DNA of 61,934 nt from a virus: positions 1-61,934 of IMG/VR virus record IMGVR_UViG_3300037133_000055. The stretch is one strand, 5' to 3'. The notes under the pieces were generated by a model. It saw only the letters and a program-made list of their open reading frames with translations, was not told where the DNA came from and made no database searches. How positions within the stretch are numbered: the stretch's first letter is position 1; each line of letters begins with the position of its first letter. A program made the position numbers and the translations under genes. This document shows positions 14,566-23,894 of this stretch, piece after piece.

Positions 14566-16026
14566 TTGAGCATGATCGATTATGGCGTTAGTGGACAGTC
14601 GATTTTCTCACCGGAAGGCAACGGCCTTATCGGCGGTTATCAGGCCGTCCCCTCCACGCCGCAAGATATTAAGCGGACACAGACCAGGCTAGTCCTGAGC
14701 GAAAATTGGAGAGCAGCCGAGAAGTGGTTGCTTGATCCGAGACTTCCAGATTTGTTCCAGTATCAGTTTGGCGGCCCATGGTGGGTAGTGATTCCGAAGG
14801 GCAGAATCCTCGGAGTAGCCACCAATGGTGGACCGAACAACGATGGTCTGATGAATGGCTACATTTCTCGGTTGCTGTTCAACGCATTGACCTTCGCAAA
14901 CGGCGGCGTGAGTATTACCGGCGAGACCGATAATACTAGTACCTCTACACCTCCGGGTACCTATACCCGTACAGCCAATCGTCCTGTGGGCGTGGCTGCG
15001 AACAACATCATCGAGCAGCGTCCCGATGACATGGCTGATATTCTGCCAGATGTGTTGCCTCGTGGTTCTTACATCGAGCTGCCTCTGATTGATAGCCAGG
15101 CCAATGCAGAACAGATTCAATGGGGTTCAGCATATGGAGTACTGCACGGCGGCGACTTGCTCATGTCCGATGCTTATGGACGTTTCGTTGAGTGGCAGGA
15201 ATATCCTACACTGACTCAGACTATCAACGTAACCTCTTCTGCTGGCGGCGTCGCCACAGTGAACGTTGATCAGCCGATCAAGAACTACGTACCGCTCGGT
15301 CAGACCTACCCTGTGACCGTTTCGGTAGTGAATCATGTGGCTCAGACCATCGTTTCTGGCGCTGAGATTACTGGCGTTGCTTGTGCTGCTGGCGCTGTCA
15401 CTTTGGCAGACCTTGGCACCAGCGCTAATGTAGACGTAACCGTGACCTATGTCACTGCCATTGGTCAGAACTATGACCAGGTAATTGGCCAGGTCTGTGC
15501 GATTGATCCGAACCTTCCACCCGAAGGATGGCTGCGTTGGGTTGAGTGGTCGATGCAACAGAAGATGCAGTCATGGGAATACATCTCTTGGGGCTATCGT
15601 CCTGAAGACATCTCCACCGGATATCCGTATTCTAACCGGTTCCAGGGTCGTATCCTTGGTGACTTACCTGGCCTTGGTATCCCTGGGCTGACCAATGGTT
15701 CTAACATTGAAGTAGCCTATACCAATGTCAAGGTTGGAGTTATTCCGGCCAACCTGCCTGCTGGTTCAATGTTCGATGTATACCTGCCGAACAAGCCGCT
15801 GGTAACGTCTACTCTTTCGCTTACCGTTGGAACGACTGCTATTACCGGCACTAACCTGGTCTTCACTGACCCAGTTTCCGGTTTGGTGCGATTCACTACT
15901 GCTGATCAGTCTGCAGTTGATCGCCCGATCCTGGCAAGCTATAGTGCAACAGGACAGATTCCCGGCGTGCCTACTAACATCGACTTTGTCGGTGCTGTCG
16001 GTGCAGTTCGGATAATGTTGATCTAA
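14566..16026 (+). CDS. Virion structural protein, head decoration candidate (486 aa)
   Basis: Starts at TTG 14566 with AAAGGAGG upstream. It lies between the protease/scaffold candidate and the major capsid gene. The sequence is Gly/Thr/Val-rich and largely beta, with no transmembrane or enzymatic motif. The middle (residues about 215-300) is a Val/Thr-rich Ig-like stretch. A head-stabilising or decoration protein fits the location. No family recognised. Confidence 0.5.
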   Translation: MSMIDYGVSGQSIFSPEGNGLIGGYQAVPSTPQDIKRTQTRLVLSENWRAAEKWLLDPRLPDLFQYQFGGPWWVVIPKGRILGVATNGGPNNDGLMNGYISRLLFNALTFANGGVSITGETDNTSTSTPPGTYTRTANRPVGVAANNIIEQRPDDMADILPDVLPRGSYIELPLIDSQANAEQIQWGSAYGVLHGGDLLMSDAYGRFVEWQEYPTLTQTINVTSSAGGVATVNVDQPIKNYVPLGQTYPVTVSVVNHVAQTIVSGAEITGVACAAGAVTLADLGTSANVDVTVTYVTAIGQNYDQVIGQVCAIDPNLPPEGWLRWVEWSMQQKMQSWEYISWGYRPEDISTGYPYSNRFQGRILGDLPGLGIPGLTNGSNIEVAYTNVKVGVIPANLPAGSMFDVYLPNKPLVTSTLSLTVGTTAITGTNLVFTDPVSGLVRFTTADQSAVDRPILASYSATGQIPGVPTNIDFVGAVGAVRIMLI

Positions 16027-16052
16027 CGTTACGCAAAGGAGGAAATCAAGAG

Positions 16053-17135
16053 TTGGCTTACACAATTGAAGAAAGAGCTAAGGCAATGCTCAGTCATTCT
16101 ACTGATATGAAGCCGGACGACATGGTAACAATCAAGGAAGTACTGAGCACTGCTGATGCAAGTATATTAGTACCGCAAGTAATCGTAGGTGTAATGCGTG
16201 AAGCAGCTGAGCCGATCTATATCGGCTCCAAGCTTCTGCAGCGTATCGACATCCAAGGCCCTGGCCGTATCGTGACGATTCCTGTCATGGGCGAGATTAG
16301 GGCTCATGATGTAGCAGAGGAAGGTCCGTATACCGAGGAGAGTCTGGACTTCGGACTCCAGACTGCACATGGTGCCATTAAGGTTGGCAAGACTGGTCTT
16401 AAGGTCAGCCTGACTGACGAGATGGTTGAAGAGTCACAGTGGGATGTTGTAGGCATCATGTTGCGTAAGGCTGGCCGTGCAATGGCCAGACTCAAAGAAG
16501 AGAAAATCTTTGAGATGTTTGGTCGTCAGGGACACCCCCTGTATGATAACTCTATCATCAATGAATATCCCCAGGCACAGACTACTGGCCGGGATTTCTA
16601 TGGTCAGTATAACAACACTCTTTCGACACTGGACTTTGTCGAGATGGTGCTGGCTGTAATGATGAGTGGTTTCGTTCCGACAGACGTACTCATGCCTACC
16701 TTGGCCTGGCTGGTCTTTGCGAAGAACGAATTGCTTGGGCAGCTGCCTTTCGGCGCTCTCGGCGGGACCCCGGGCCAGATTCAGATCAGCCCGAACTCTG
16801 TACAGGGTAGAGTCCCGATGCCTCTTGAAGTAAACCTTTCACCGTTTATCCGCTTCGACAGAACCAACATGCTGTACGATATGTATGTTTTGGATCGTAA
16901 CGAGGTTGGTCTGATGGTTGTAAAGGAAGACATCTCCGTTGAGAAGTGGGCAGACCTTGAACGTGACATCCAGAACATCAAGGTTAAAGAACGTTATGGA
17001 TGCGGTATGTTAAATAACGGCATGGGAGTAGCAGTTGCGAAGAACCTAGCGTTCCAACTCAGCTACGAGTTGCCTCATCGTCTTATCACCATGGATGCTG
17101 CCAACGTGTCTCCTGCACCAAGCAACGCCTGGTAA
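16053..17135 (+). CDS. Major capsid protein, HK97 fold
   Basis: Forms the icosahedral shell. The 360-aa protein starts with a short helical arm and continues with the HK97-fold order: a long beta segment (GRIVTIPVMGEIRAHDVAEE), a spine helix around residues 135-165 (MLRKAGRAMARLKEEKIF), a peripheral domain with a P-loop-like LMPTLAWLVFAKN, and a C-terminal strand. Start TTG 16053 follows GGAGG. It is followed by a hairpin terminator, which fits a highly expressed gene. No long N-terminal scaffold region is present. Confidence 0.8.
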   Translation: MAYTIEERAKAMLSHSTDMKPDDMVTIKEVLSTADASILVPQVIVGVMREAAEPIYIGSKLLQRIDIQGPGRIVTIPVMGEIRAHDVAEEGPYTEESLDFGLQTAHGAIKVGKTGLKVSLTDEMVEESQWDVVGIMLRKAGRAMARLKEEKIFEMFGRQGHPLYDNSIINEYPQAQTTGRDFYGQYNNTLSTLDFVEMVLAVMMSGFVPTDVLMPTLAWLVFAKNELLGQLPFGALGGTPGQIQISPNSVQGRVPMPLEVNLSPFIRFDRTNMLYDMYVLDRNEVGLMVVKEDISVEKWADLERDIQNIKVKERYGCGMLNNGMGVAVAKNLAFQLSYELPHRLITMDAANVSPAPSNAW

Positions 17136-17159
17136 ATCGTTTCACAGTAAAGAAGATGG

Positions 17160-17182
17160 AGGAGGGGTTAAACGCCCCTCCT
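17160..17182 (+). terminator. Hairpin after the major capsid gene
   Basis: AGGAGGGG (17160-17167) pairs with CCCCTCCT (17175-17182) around TTAAACG, followed by ATCATTCTTATT. It is a probable partial terminator that would raise capsid transcript over downstream connector genes. Confidence 0.6.
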
Positions 17183-17210
17183 ATCATTCTTATTATCCCG
17201 AGGTGCAACA

Positions 17211-17996
17211 TTGGAAGCTCCTTATGTAATGCTCACATCGCCTAATAATGGAGATACAGATATCGAGCCTACTGCTCCGATCAAGGTATGGTTTAACCAT
17301 GACCTAAATCCCGGGACAGTTACAGCAGCTACATTAATGCTGTTCGATATTACAAACAGTGTTGTTGTATCTGGAACAGTAGAGTATTCACAGAAGGTAA
17401 TGACCTTCATACCTAACCAACCACTTAGTCTATCAACTCAATACCAGATAGTTATAATTGGTGGCGACGTAGGCATCAAGGATGTTTTTGGCTCAACTAT
17501 GATGCAGAACTATCAGGTTGTGTTCTTTACAGCAGGATCGACGCTAGTGGCAACACCATTGATAACTATACCGGCTGACCGTACTTTGATTAGCCAACCT
17601 TTCACAGTTGCCTGGACTGGCAGCCAAGCTCCATACGATGTACAGATTGCACTTGATGCAGCGTTCCAGAGTATCTACTGGCCGGTATCTGGCGATGATC
17701 TATCGGTGGTGCAGGCTTCAGAAGACGGCGGAAGTTTAATACCAGGACGTACATTTGCAGACGGATTCTATTATGTCAGAGTACGCTCCGAAGGTGGGGC
17801 ATGGTCTGGTACGATTGGATTTGCCGTAAGTGCTCTTTTACCATCTACGCCAATTGGGCCTCTTAATCTTGTAGTGGCTTCACCTTCACCATTTGCGGCC
17901 AACCAGGATGTGACTCAGTTACAGCTCACGTTTGATAGACCTATCAATGCTCTCAGCGCTAACACTGGAGTTTATATAGTACAGGTACCACTTTAA
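17211..17996 (+). CDS. Ig-like (Big_5/SbsA-type) virion protein (261 aa)
   Basis: Starts at TTG 17211 after GAGGTG. Residues 1-105 match a bacterial Ig-like domain of the Big_5 type (TSPNNGDTDIEP, then IKVWFNHDLNP, ending in YQVVFFTAG). A different beta domain follows. Residues about 220-261 begin a second Big_5-type domain (ASPSPFAANQDV, LQLTFDRPIN) but the protein stops before its last strands, which seem to be encoded by the next gene. Located between capsid and connector genes, so a neck or head-surface role is likely. Confidence 0.65.
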   Translation: MEAPYVMLTSPNNGDTDIEPTAPIKVWFNHDLNPGTVTAATLMLFDITNSVVVSGTVEYSQKVMTFIPNQPLSLSTQYQIVIIGGDVGIKDVFGSTMMQNYQVVFFTAGSTLVATPLITIPADRTLISQPFTVAWTGSQAPYDVQIALDAAFQSIYWPVSGDDLSVVQASEDGGSLIPGRTFADGFYYVRVRSEGGAWSGTIGFAVSALLPSTPIGPLNLVVASPSPFAANQDVTQLQLTFDRPINALSANTGVYIVQVPL

Positions 17997-18019
17997 ATCG
18001 ACTATGGGAGGTGTCTTAA

Positions 18020-18790
18020 ATAGAACCTCTGATCATAGATAACAATCTGGAACACTGGGAGATACCTACTTCTGATGTTTATCCTATGCCTCAGAACGTT
18101 GTCAATGCACAGACCAGTGTGTTCGGATCTACAGTGACTCTTAATTTCGGACAGTTAGCTCCTAACTGTCGCTATGTAGTTGTAGTTACACCAGATCTTA
18201 CTGGGGTGGATGGAAGCTGCGCAGAATTTGGCGCCTACTACTTTACATCTACTTACACTCCACTGTATTGCTCTTATCAATCAGTACTCTCGGAGATTAT
18301 GGCTTTCTCAAATTTATTTACTCCACACCTTGTTTACGAAGCCATAAGAAATGCTAGCACTCAGGCAGACATGCTGATTCAGCAGGGCGGCATGGGTCCA
18401 GGGGTATCCCCCGCTCCATATAACATGAGGCCAACTCCCTATCCAACAGAGATAGTACAGTATGTAAAGTTCTGTGCTGCCTATTTACTAACTCTGCAGA
18501 TATCTATCTGGAAGAGCATGCTCAGCGGAGAGACTAAAGAACTCAATGATTTCACCGTCACCTATGGCCCCAATACTCTTGACCGGATGCTCAAGTATCT
18601 ACAGGAGGAGATGGAGCGTTGGCGTATCGCCATGAATGGATGGGCGCGAACTCGTTGGGTGGTCAGACATGGAATGATGGTACCGACTGGGTTACCAGTA
18701 CCGGGATGGTGCCGCAAACCTCTTGGCAGAGGAGAGGCTACTGGCCTCGAAGGTTCTGCTGCTGGCCGCTTTGGTGGTAGTACCTGGTGA
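18020..18790 (+). CDS. Head-tail connector candidate, apparent ATA start (256 aa)
   Basis: TAA stands immediately before ATA 18020, and GGGAGG lies eight bases upstream; the first ATG (18086) has no ribosome binding site. Residues 23-75 look like the second half of the Ig-like domain begun in the previous gene. Residues 80-200 are helical (SEIMAFSNLFTPHLVYEAI), as in adaptor proteins that sit below the portal. The C-terminus is Gly/Arg-rich. The last base pairs overlap the GTG start of the next gene. Function inferred from position. Confidence 0.6.
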   Translation: MEPLIIDNNLEHWEIPTSDVYPMPQNVVNAQTSVFGSTVTLNFGQLAPNCRYVVVVTPDLTGVDGSCAEFGAYYFTSTYTPLYCSYQSVLSEIMAFSNLFTPHLVYEAIRNASTQADMLIQQGGMGPGVSPAPYNMRPTPYPTEIVQYVKFCAAYLLTLQISIWKSMLSGETKELNDFTVTYGPNTLDRMLKYLQEEMERWRIAMNGWARTRWVVRHGMMVPTGLPVPGWCRKPLGRGEATGLEGSAAGRFGGSTW

Positions 18791-19212
18791 AATTAAGAGA
18801 AGAGTTTAATAGATTCATTCGCGACAACAAGACATCAATAACCTACGTCAGGCGTAACACTCAGATCCGCTGTAAGTGCACAGATTTTTCCACACCGAAT
18901 CCTAACTGCCCAATATGTTATGGCACTGGTTGTCTGGTTAATGTGGAAAGACACCTGGCACGTAGGTCAAGATATTGGGGTTCGGACTCCATGCATGGAC
19001 TAATTCAACCTCAACCCCTCGGATACGTGGACTCCGATGCCTGGGTCTATTACCTCCAAGCAGATTCACAGCCGAAGGAAAAAGATTTAATCATCGACGA
19101 TAAGCATTACTTGATCAGGCGGGTTCACGCAGAGCGTGACGATGAGACGATAGCTTATTATCGTGTCGTGGCTGATGTCAATATTAGGGATGGTCAGAGT
19201 GATCACTTATAA
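18787..19212 (+). CDS. Head-completion or neck candidate with Cys knuckles (141 aa)
   Basis: GTG start overlaps the stop of the preceding gene (GTGA). A possible zinc site, CKCTDFSTPNPNCPICYGTG, occupies residues 30-49, and the rest is beta. The order connector, this gene, then sheath-type proteins suggests a head-tail joining function. No specific family recognised. It overlaps the start of the next gene by 14 bases. Confidence 0.6.
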   Translation: MKLREEFNRFIRDNKTSITYVRRNTQIRCKCTDFSTPNPNCPICYGTGCLVNVERHLARRSRYWGSDSMHGLIQPQPLGYVDSDAWVYYLQADSQPKEKDLIIDDKHYLIRRVHAERDDETIAYYRVVADVNIRDGQSDHL

Positions 19213-20263
19213 CAGTTCCATCTCGTACTCGATGTCACAACCCGGAAGTCAGTCAGTACTCCTGATCGGTACTGCAACTCAAGGGCCAATTCTTACTCCT
19301 GTCTGTATATCGAACCCGCAGCAGGTCGCCAATGTGTTTGGCAGTGGCCCCTTAGTAGAGGCATTCACAGATGCCTATAGTGTTGCCTCACAGTCTTTCT
19401 ATCTGGTGCGAGTGGACGTTGATAGTCCCAGCAACGAGGATTATATTGCTGCGTTAGATAATCTCCTTGGCTATCTGCTTGACCTTCCTTTCATCAACAT
19501 CTATCCAGTAGGGCTGCCTATAGACAATGTCTCAGTGATACCATTGTTAGCTACCTATAGTTATAACAGGTTACAGCGTGGCATGGATTCACTGCTAATT
19601 CTCGGGTTCGCTCCAAACACTATATCGTCATGGGATACCTACTTATTGGGATGGATGGCCGGGATACAATCTCAAGATGCATTCGTTGTTAACGAAACAG
19701 ATGTTTCTAGCTGTTTCAGTTTAGTCGGGTCTCAGTTCGTCAGGTCAGACGGTACATTAAAAAGTGCTGCCAGTATATTTGCTGGACTTATTAGCAATAA
19801 TGCACCAGATGTTAGCCTGACCAACCAGACCACTGGACTAACACAGCTTGCTAATAGCTTCACTCAAACTCAGTGCCAGGCTCTGGCAGACGCCGGTATC
19901 GTGGCCTTCTGCCAGACAGTAAGACATGGCATTGCTGTATACGATGCTGTTACATGTGCTAGTACGACTTCATCATATCATGATCTCTACTGCTACCGTA
20001 TTGCTATCGAGGTATCAGAACGTTTGAACTCCATAGATAGACAGTACCTCGGTCTTGCAGTTGGAACTCCTGTAAATGGAGTGGCAATGAATAGTGCTGT
20101 TCAGAGTGTCTTGCAACAAGCGATAACAGATAACCTGATTACGAGTTTCTCCTTTAGTTTTCAAATAGTTCCTACCTTAAATCAGGTAATGGTGACGGCA
20201 GTCATCCGTGTAGCAGGTATAACCTACAACATCGGTGTCAATACGATTGTATTTGTTACATAG
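19199..20263 (+). CDS. Tail-sheath-like protein, short paralogue (354 aa)
   Basis: Overlaps the previous gene. I choose GTG 19199, with AGGGA eight bases before; ATG 19190 abuts the site. Like sheath proteins it opens with a strand GSQSVLLIGTATQGPIL, continues PQQVANVFGSGPLVEAFTDAY, and ends with the conserved-looking C-terminal beta domain (IVPTLNQVMVTAVIRVAGI). It lacks the large central insertion of the bigger sheath at 20879. It may be a cap, neck or specialised sheath ring. Confidence 0.7.
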   Translation: MITYNSSISYSMSQPGSQSVLLIGTATQGPILTPVCISNPQQVANVFGSGPLVEAFTDAYSVASQSFYLVRVDVDSPSNEDYIAALDNLLGYLLDLPFINIYPVGLPIDNVSVIPLLATYSYNRLQRGMDSLLILGFAPNTISSWDTYLLGWMAGIQSQDAFVVNETDVSSCFSLVGSQFVRSDGTLKSAASIFAGLISNNAPDVSLTNQTTGLTQLANSFTQTQCQALADAGIVAFCQTVRHGIAVYDAVTCASTTSSYHDLYCYRIAIEVSERLNSIDRQYLGLAVGTPVNGVAMNSAVQSVLQQAITDNLITSFSFSFQIVPTLNQVMVTAVIRVAGITYNIGVNTIVFVT

Positions 20264-20277
20264 GTGGTGACAAGAGC

Positions 20278-20844
20278 TTGATCGATCGTACAAAAGTTAT
20301 CCCAAGGTTACGAGCAAATACTCCAATGGATATGGCTGGCATGATCGATATGATCATCGCTCTCTGGCAAGAGGTTGGCAACAACGAAGTGGTTATGAAG
20401 TTTGCTGACATGAGTAAGTGGGAAGATTATCCTTGCGTTACTCTTCGAACAATCAGTTCAGTCTTACCCACCGACCAGAGAGAGCGTCGTCCAAGACATA
20501 GAGAGACAATTATTGACCCTGAGAGACAAGACGAATTTATTGAGATGCTTGGCCAGGTTCGAGAGAACATCATCGAGTTCAAGATCTATGCGCTTACGCC
20601 TGATGAGGCTGACATCTTGCATGAAAAGTTTGAAGACTTTCTGTTTATCTATACACCACACTTTACGCAGCAGGGTATTCAGAAATTCTATTTTTATAGG
20701 CAACTTGAAGATGGCCTGATTACTGAATGGCACAATCCAGTTATTACTAGGACTGTACAGTATCAGGTGCGCATTGAAAGAGTAACCTTTGTTCGCATGG
20801 GTGAACTCAACGATATTCATATTAGCATACAGCACCCGCTTTAA
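20278..20844 (+). CDS. Tail completion/terminator candidate (188 aa)
   Basis: TTG start 14 bases after the previous stop, with GGTGGTG. Mixed alpha/beta, charged, with a DPERQDEFIEMLGQVRENI helix and a strand ITRTVQYQVRIERVTF. It sits between two sheath-type genes, where tail-terminator or tail-completion proteins are often found. No motif proves it. The hairpin 20831-20855 overlaps its stop codon. Confidence 0.5.
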   Translation: MIDRTKVIPRLRANTPMDMAGMIDMIIALWQEVGNNEVVMKFADMSKWEDYPCVTLRTISSVLPTDQRERRPRHRETIIDPERQDEFIEMLGQVRENIIEFKIYALTPDEADILHEKFEDFLFIYTPHFTQQGIQKFYFYRQLEDGLITEWHNPVITRTVQYQVRIERVTFVRMGELNDIHISIQHPL

Positions 20845-20860
20845 TGTTGGGTGCTTTATA
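20831..20860 (+). terminator. Terminator overlapping the stop before the main sheath gene
   Basis: AGCACCC (20831-20837) pairs with GGGTGCT (20849-20855), followed by TTATA. The stop codon TAA of the upstream gene is in the loop. The next gene's ribosome binding site follows eight bases later. Confidence 0.6.
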
Positions 20861-20878
20861 TAAAGGAGAGTGGTTATA

Positions 20879-23155
20879 TTGATGATCCAGGATCTTTCTA
20901 ACATTCCTGGTTTCCAGAATACTTATAACGATTACAATCTGCAGGCCGCATCTACTGTAACATCTAGCTCTAGTACAGCTAGTGTACTTCTGATTGGTAC
21001 TGCGCTAGATGGTCCCGTAGGTCCGTATGCGGTTCAACGTATATCTGATGTTGATTCCTTGTTCGGATCTCAAGTAGATTCTAACGGCATGCCTAATGGA
21101 AAGAGTCTAGTTCGTGCAGCGCATGAAAATTATGCTGCTGGTTGCACCAGCATTTATCTGATGCGTGTTGGTGGTTCTCAGGCTACTGGTAGTTTGTCTG
21201 GGACAGCTATCAGTGAAACTCTTACCACTGAAATAGCAGAGACCGTTGGTAATATTGCCGGTAATGCCATTACTGTAATTTCTCTGATTATTCCCACTGG
21301 TGGTGCATTAGTAACAGAGAGTGTTGTTGTTACTGTCGGTGGAGAATCTGTTGGCTCTGGCATTACAGTTGACAGTGTTGGTAACACTGTTACTCTTGCT
21401 AGTGGAAGCTTCTCAGCTGGTGCTGCAGTTTACATTACCTATCAGTATACTATTGTTACAAACTCAGAAGTAGTTGTAAACGAAGATGCTTTGGTCGACA
21501 GCGCGACAACCTTCTATGTACAGCACAGTAACGTAGAGACGGCTACTTTAGTAGTTAGTGTAGGCGGTACGGTAGCATCTTCATCCAGGTATACCTTTAC
21601 TGCAGCATCCAACAAGATCGTATTTTCTACTGCTCCTACTGGAACAGTTACGGCATCTTATACCTATGACATCGTGTCTACCGCCTCGACGTTTGTCAAT
21701 GGTGTTGTTGCAGGTAGCACTAACATCTTCAGTCTTTCAGAGGTACCTATCTCTGGATCGATGGTTGTTACGGTCGGTAGCACTGTTATCGATCCTTCTA
21801 CTTATAACGTTGTTACTGTAGATCAGAAGCTCTTTGTGAATGCAGGTGTCGGTAATATGGGCGACGCAGTTGTTGCCGATTACGATTATCTTGCAAGCGG
21901 TAGTATTATTCCTACTTTGAATATCACAAGTAAGTACAGCGGTTCTTTGTACAATACTGTAACTGCGTCCATTGCTTATGTTGGTTCGCTTGGAACGTTA
22001 ACTCTTACGGCTCCTACTTCCAAAGGTGGCGCCAGTGTTTCGATTGTGATTAATAAGTACGCATCGATAGCTCAGCTTATTAATGCTATCAATGCCAGTG
22101 CTGCAAGTTCTTTTTGTACTGTATCGACTAATGTCGCATCTTTGGCTCCGACAGTACTGAGTGCTGGCTATGTCCAACTTTCTCAGGGTACTGATGGACC
22201 TAGCGACTTTGATGTTACCTTCAAGTCTCAGATGTATACACTGTTGGATGCGGCGTATACTCAGCTAATCAACTTCCACGCTGACTTTGTGCTTCCTCTC
22301 GATGTATACTTTGGCGATCCTGCGCCTGGCAATTGTGACTTTGTACAACAGTTGGCTCAGTTTACTGCTATCAGTTCTATGGTAAACAGAAGCACTCACG
22401 GCATCATCAGTGTTGCGCCGGTTGCTTCGGTGAGTAGCTTGGCCGATGTTGCCAATTATGTTGCCGGTCTCAGCGTACCTGGTGTCAACCTGCATTACCT
22501 GCAAGATGATTCTGGTAATAACGTGTTTGATGCCAATGGCAACCTGATCGATATCGGACGCTTTATCTCTGTTGTTGCTGGCCCTGACATCATTGTCCAG
22601 AACACTCAGCTTGGTATCTATGGAACACCTGGAGCAGTCCTCTACGCAGGATACATTTCCACTCTACCTGTGAACCAAGGACCAGTTGGCCAGTCGATCC
22701 CGAATACCTACGGATTGCGTTACAATCTATCACTCGCTCAAGTCAATCAACTACTTAAACTGCAGTATGTATGCTTCTATACTCCGGCGAATCAGGCTGC
22801 CCCTTCTCCTGTAGTGATTGCAGATGGTCTGACGGCCGCAGGTCCTACCTCTGACTATCGTAGACTGACTACTGTTCGTGTGGTGGCTGGTGTCGTTGAT
22901 GTAATCATGACTACCTGCAAACCATTCCTAGGTCTGCCGAACTCTCCTCAGAATCAGGGAGCTATGACCACAGCTATTAAAGCTCAATTCACCAAGTTGA
23001 TTGCTGCTGGTGTATTACTAACACCGAGTACGTTCACTATCTATGCTAGTGTGCAGAACGCACTTCTGTCTACAGCATTGATTGATGTATCTTTGTATGT
23101 ACCGCTCGAACTGGCTCATATCCAGACCACAATCACTCTGCAGCCAGCAGTCTAA
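20879..23155 (+). CDS. Tail sheath protein
   Basis: The contractile outer tube. AAAGGAG stands before GTG 20870, ATA 20876, TTG 20879 and ATG 20882 in one frame; TTG has the best spacing among standard starts. The N-terminal domain contains SVLLIGTALDGPVGPY and a DVDSLFGS stretch. A long Thr/Ser/Val-rich beta insertion covers residues about 120-380. The C-terminal domain (LTTVRVVAGVVDVIM, ending SLYVPLELAHIQTTITLQP) is the typical sheath interlocking domain. At 758 aa it is large. Flanked on both sides by hairpin terminators. Confidence 0.85.
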   Translation: MMIQDLSNIPGFQNTYNDYNLQAASTVTSSSSTASVLLIGTALDGPVGPYAVQRISDVDSLFGSQVDSNGMPNGKSLVRAAHENYAAGCTSIYLMRVGGSQATGSLSGTAISETLTTEIAETVGNIAGNAITVISLIIPTGGALVTESVVVTVGGESVGSGITVDSVGNTVTLASGSFSAGAAVYITYQYTIVTNSEVVVNEDALVDSATTFYVQHSNVETATLVVSVGGTVASSSRYTFTAASNKIVFSTAPTGTVTASYTYDIVSTASTFVNGVVAGSTNIFSLSEVPISGSMVVTVGSTVIDPSTYNVVTVDQKLFVNAGVGNMGDAVVADYDYLASGSIIPTLNITSKYSGSLYNTVTASIAYVGSLGTLTLTAPTSKGGASVSIVINKYASIAQLINAINASAASSFCTVSTNVASLAPTVLSAGYVQLSQGTDGPSDFDVTFKSQMYTLLDAAYTQLINFHADFVLPLDVYFGDPAPGNCDFVQQLAQFTAISSMVNRSTHGIISVAPVASVSSLADVANYVAGLSVPGVNLHYLQDDSGNNVFDANGNLIDIGRFISVVAGPDIIVQNTQLGIYGTPGAVLYAGYISTLPVNQGPVGQSIPNTYGLRYNLSLAQVNQLLKLQYVCFYTPANQAAPSPVVIADGLTAAGPTSDYRRLTTVRVVAGVVDVIMTTCKPFLGLPNSPQNQGAMTTAIKAQFTKLIAAGVLLTPSTFTIYASVQNALLSTALIDVSLYVPLELAHIQTTITLQPAV

Positions 23156-23163
23156 GCCCAACC

Positions 23164-23190
23164 AGGGGAGGGATTACCCTCCCCTTTATA
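23164..23190 (+). terminator. Terminator after the sheath gene
   Basis: AGGGGAGGG (23164-23172) pairs with CCCTCCCCT (23177-23185) around ATTA, followed by TTATATT. A nine-bp perfect stem and short loop make this the best rightward intrinsic terminator in the window. Confidence 0.8.
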
Positions 23191-23222
23191 TTAAAACTTT
23201 TTAATTAAGGAGTGATTCGTAA

Positions 23223-23894
23223 GTGTCGGCTATTTCTAGCACAACTGCTTCTACCACGTTAGACACATACACCAAAACGTATACTTCGTTTTCTGGTGCT
23301 GACATTGTAGCTACGTTTAATAACGTGGTTATCGGAGAACTACAGGCCATTAGTTATACAGTAAACAGGGAAAAAGCACCGATTTACACTATGGGGAGCC
23401 CTGACCCCAGATCCTTCTCACGAGGTAAACGAGGAGTCGGTGGTTCTCTTGTTTTCGTGTTCTTTGACAGAGATGCATTACTTGATGCACTGACTGGGCT
23501 GACTGCTACTGGCCAGAGCGGCAATACTGCTCAGGCAATTCAGACGTTTGCTGCTAATGCGGCTGACTACCAGAACAATATCCTGCAGACAGCCTTAAGC
23601 GATCAGGGTTATGCCGGTATCAACTCATGGGATACTACGATGAGTAACAGTGGATACAGTAACCTTACGACTACCATTACCCCGGTGTATGTCGATCAGC
23701 TTCTGCCCTTCAATGTTGCTGTCCACTTTGCAAATGAGTATGGCCAGATGGCGCAACTTGATATCCTTGACGTAGAGATCTTGAATAACGGGATGTCTCT
23801 CTCTATTGACGATGTAGTGACTGAACAAGTGATGAGCTTCGTGGCCAGGAGTGTTACCGCTCCACAGCCTGTTACGCAATTCCTTGGTGGTTAA
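23223..23894 (+). CDS. Tail tube protein, paralogue 1 (223 aa)
   Basis: GTG start with AAGGAG upstream. Typical myovirus tube order: a TSFSGADIVATFNN start, a strand around GELQAISYTVNRE, a GSLVFVFFDRDALLDAL segment, and a final half with LPFNVAVHFANEYGQMAQLDILDVEI. Two smaller relatives follow directly, so this first and fullest copy after the sheath is the best candidate for the main inner tube. The gene ends on the start of the next (TAATG). Confidence 0.75.
   Translation: MSAISSTTASTTLDTYTKTYTSFSGADIVATFNNVVIGELQAISYTVNREKAPIYTMGSPDPRSFSRGKRGVGGSLVFVFFDRDALLDALTGLTATGQSGNTAQAIQTFAANAADYQNNILQTALSDQGYAGINSWDTTMSNSGYSNLTTTITPVYVDQLLPFNVAVHFANEYGQMAQLDILDVEILNNGMSLSIDDVVTEQVMSFVARSVTAPQPVTQFLGG

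Noticed and set aside
17994-18022. Ribosome hopping joining the two Ig-domain genes
   Set aside because: No matched take-off and landing codons give the right frame, and a strong ribosome binding site stands in the gap. Separate initiation is simpler.
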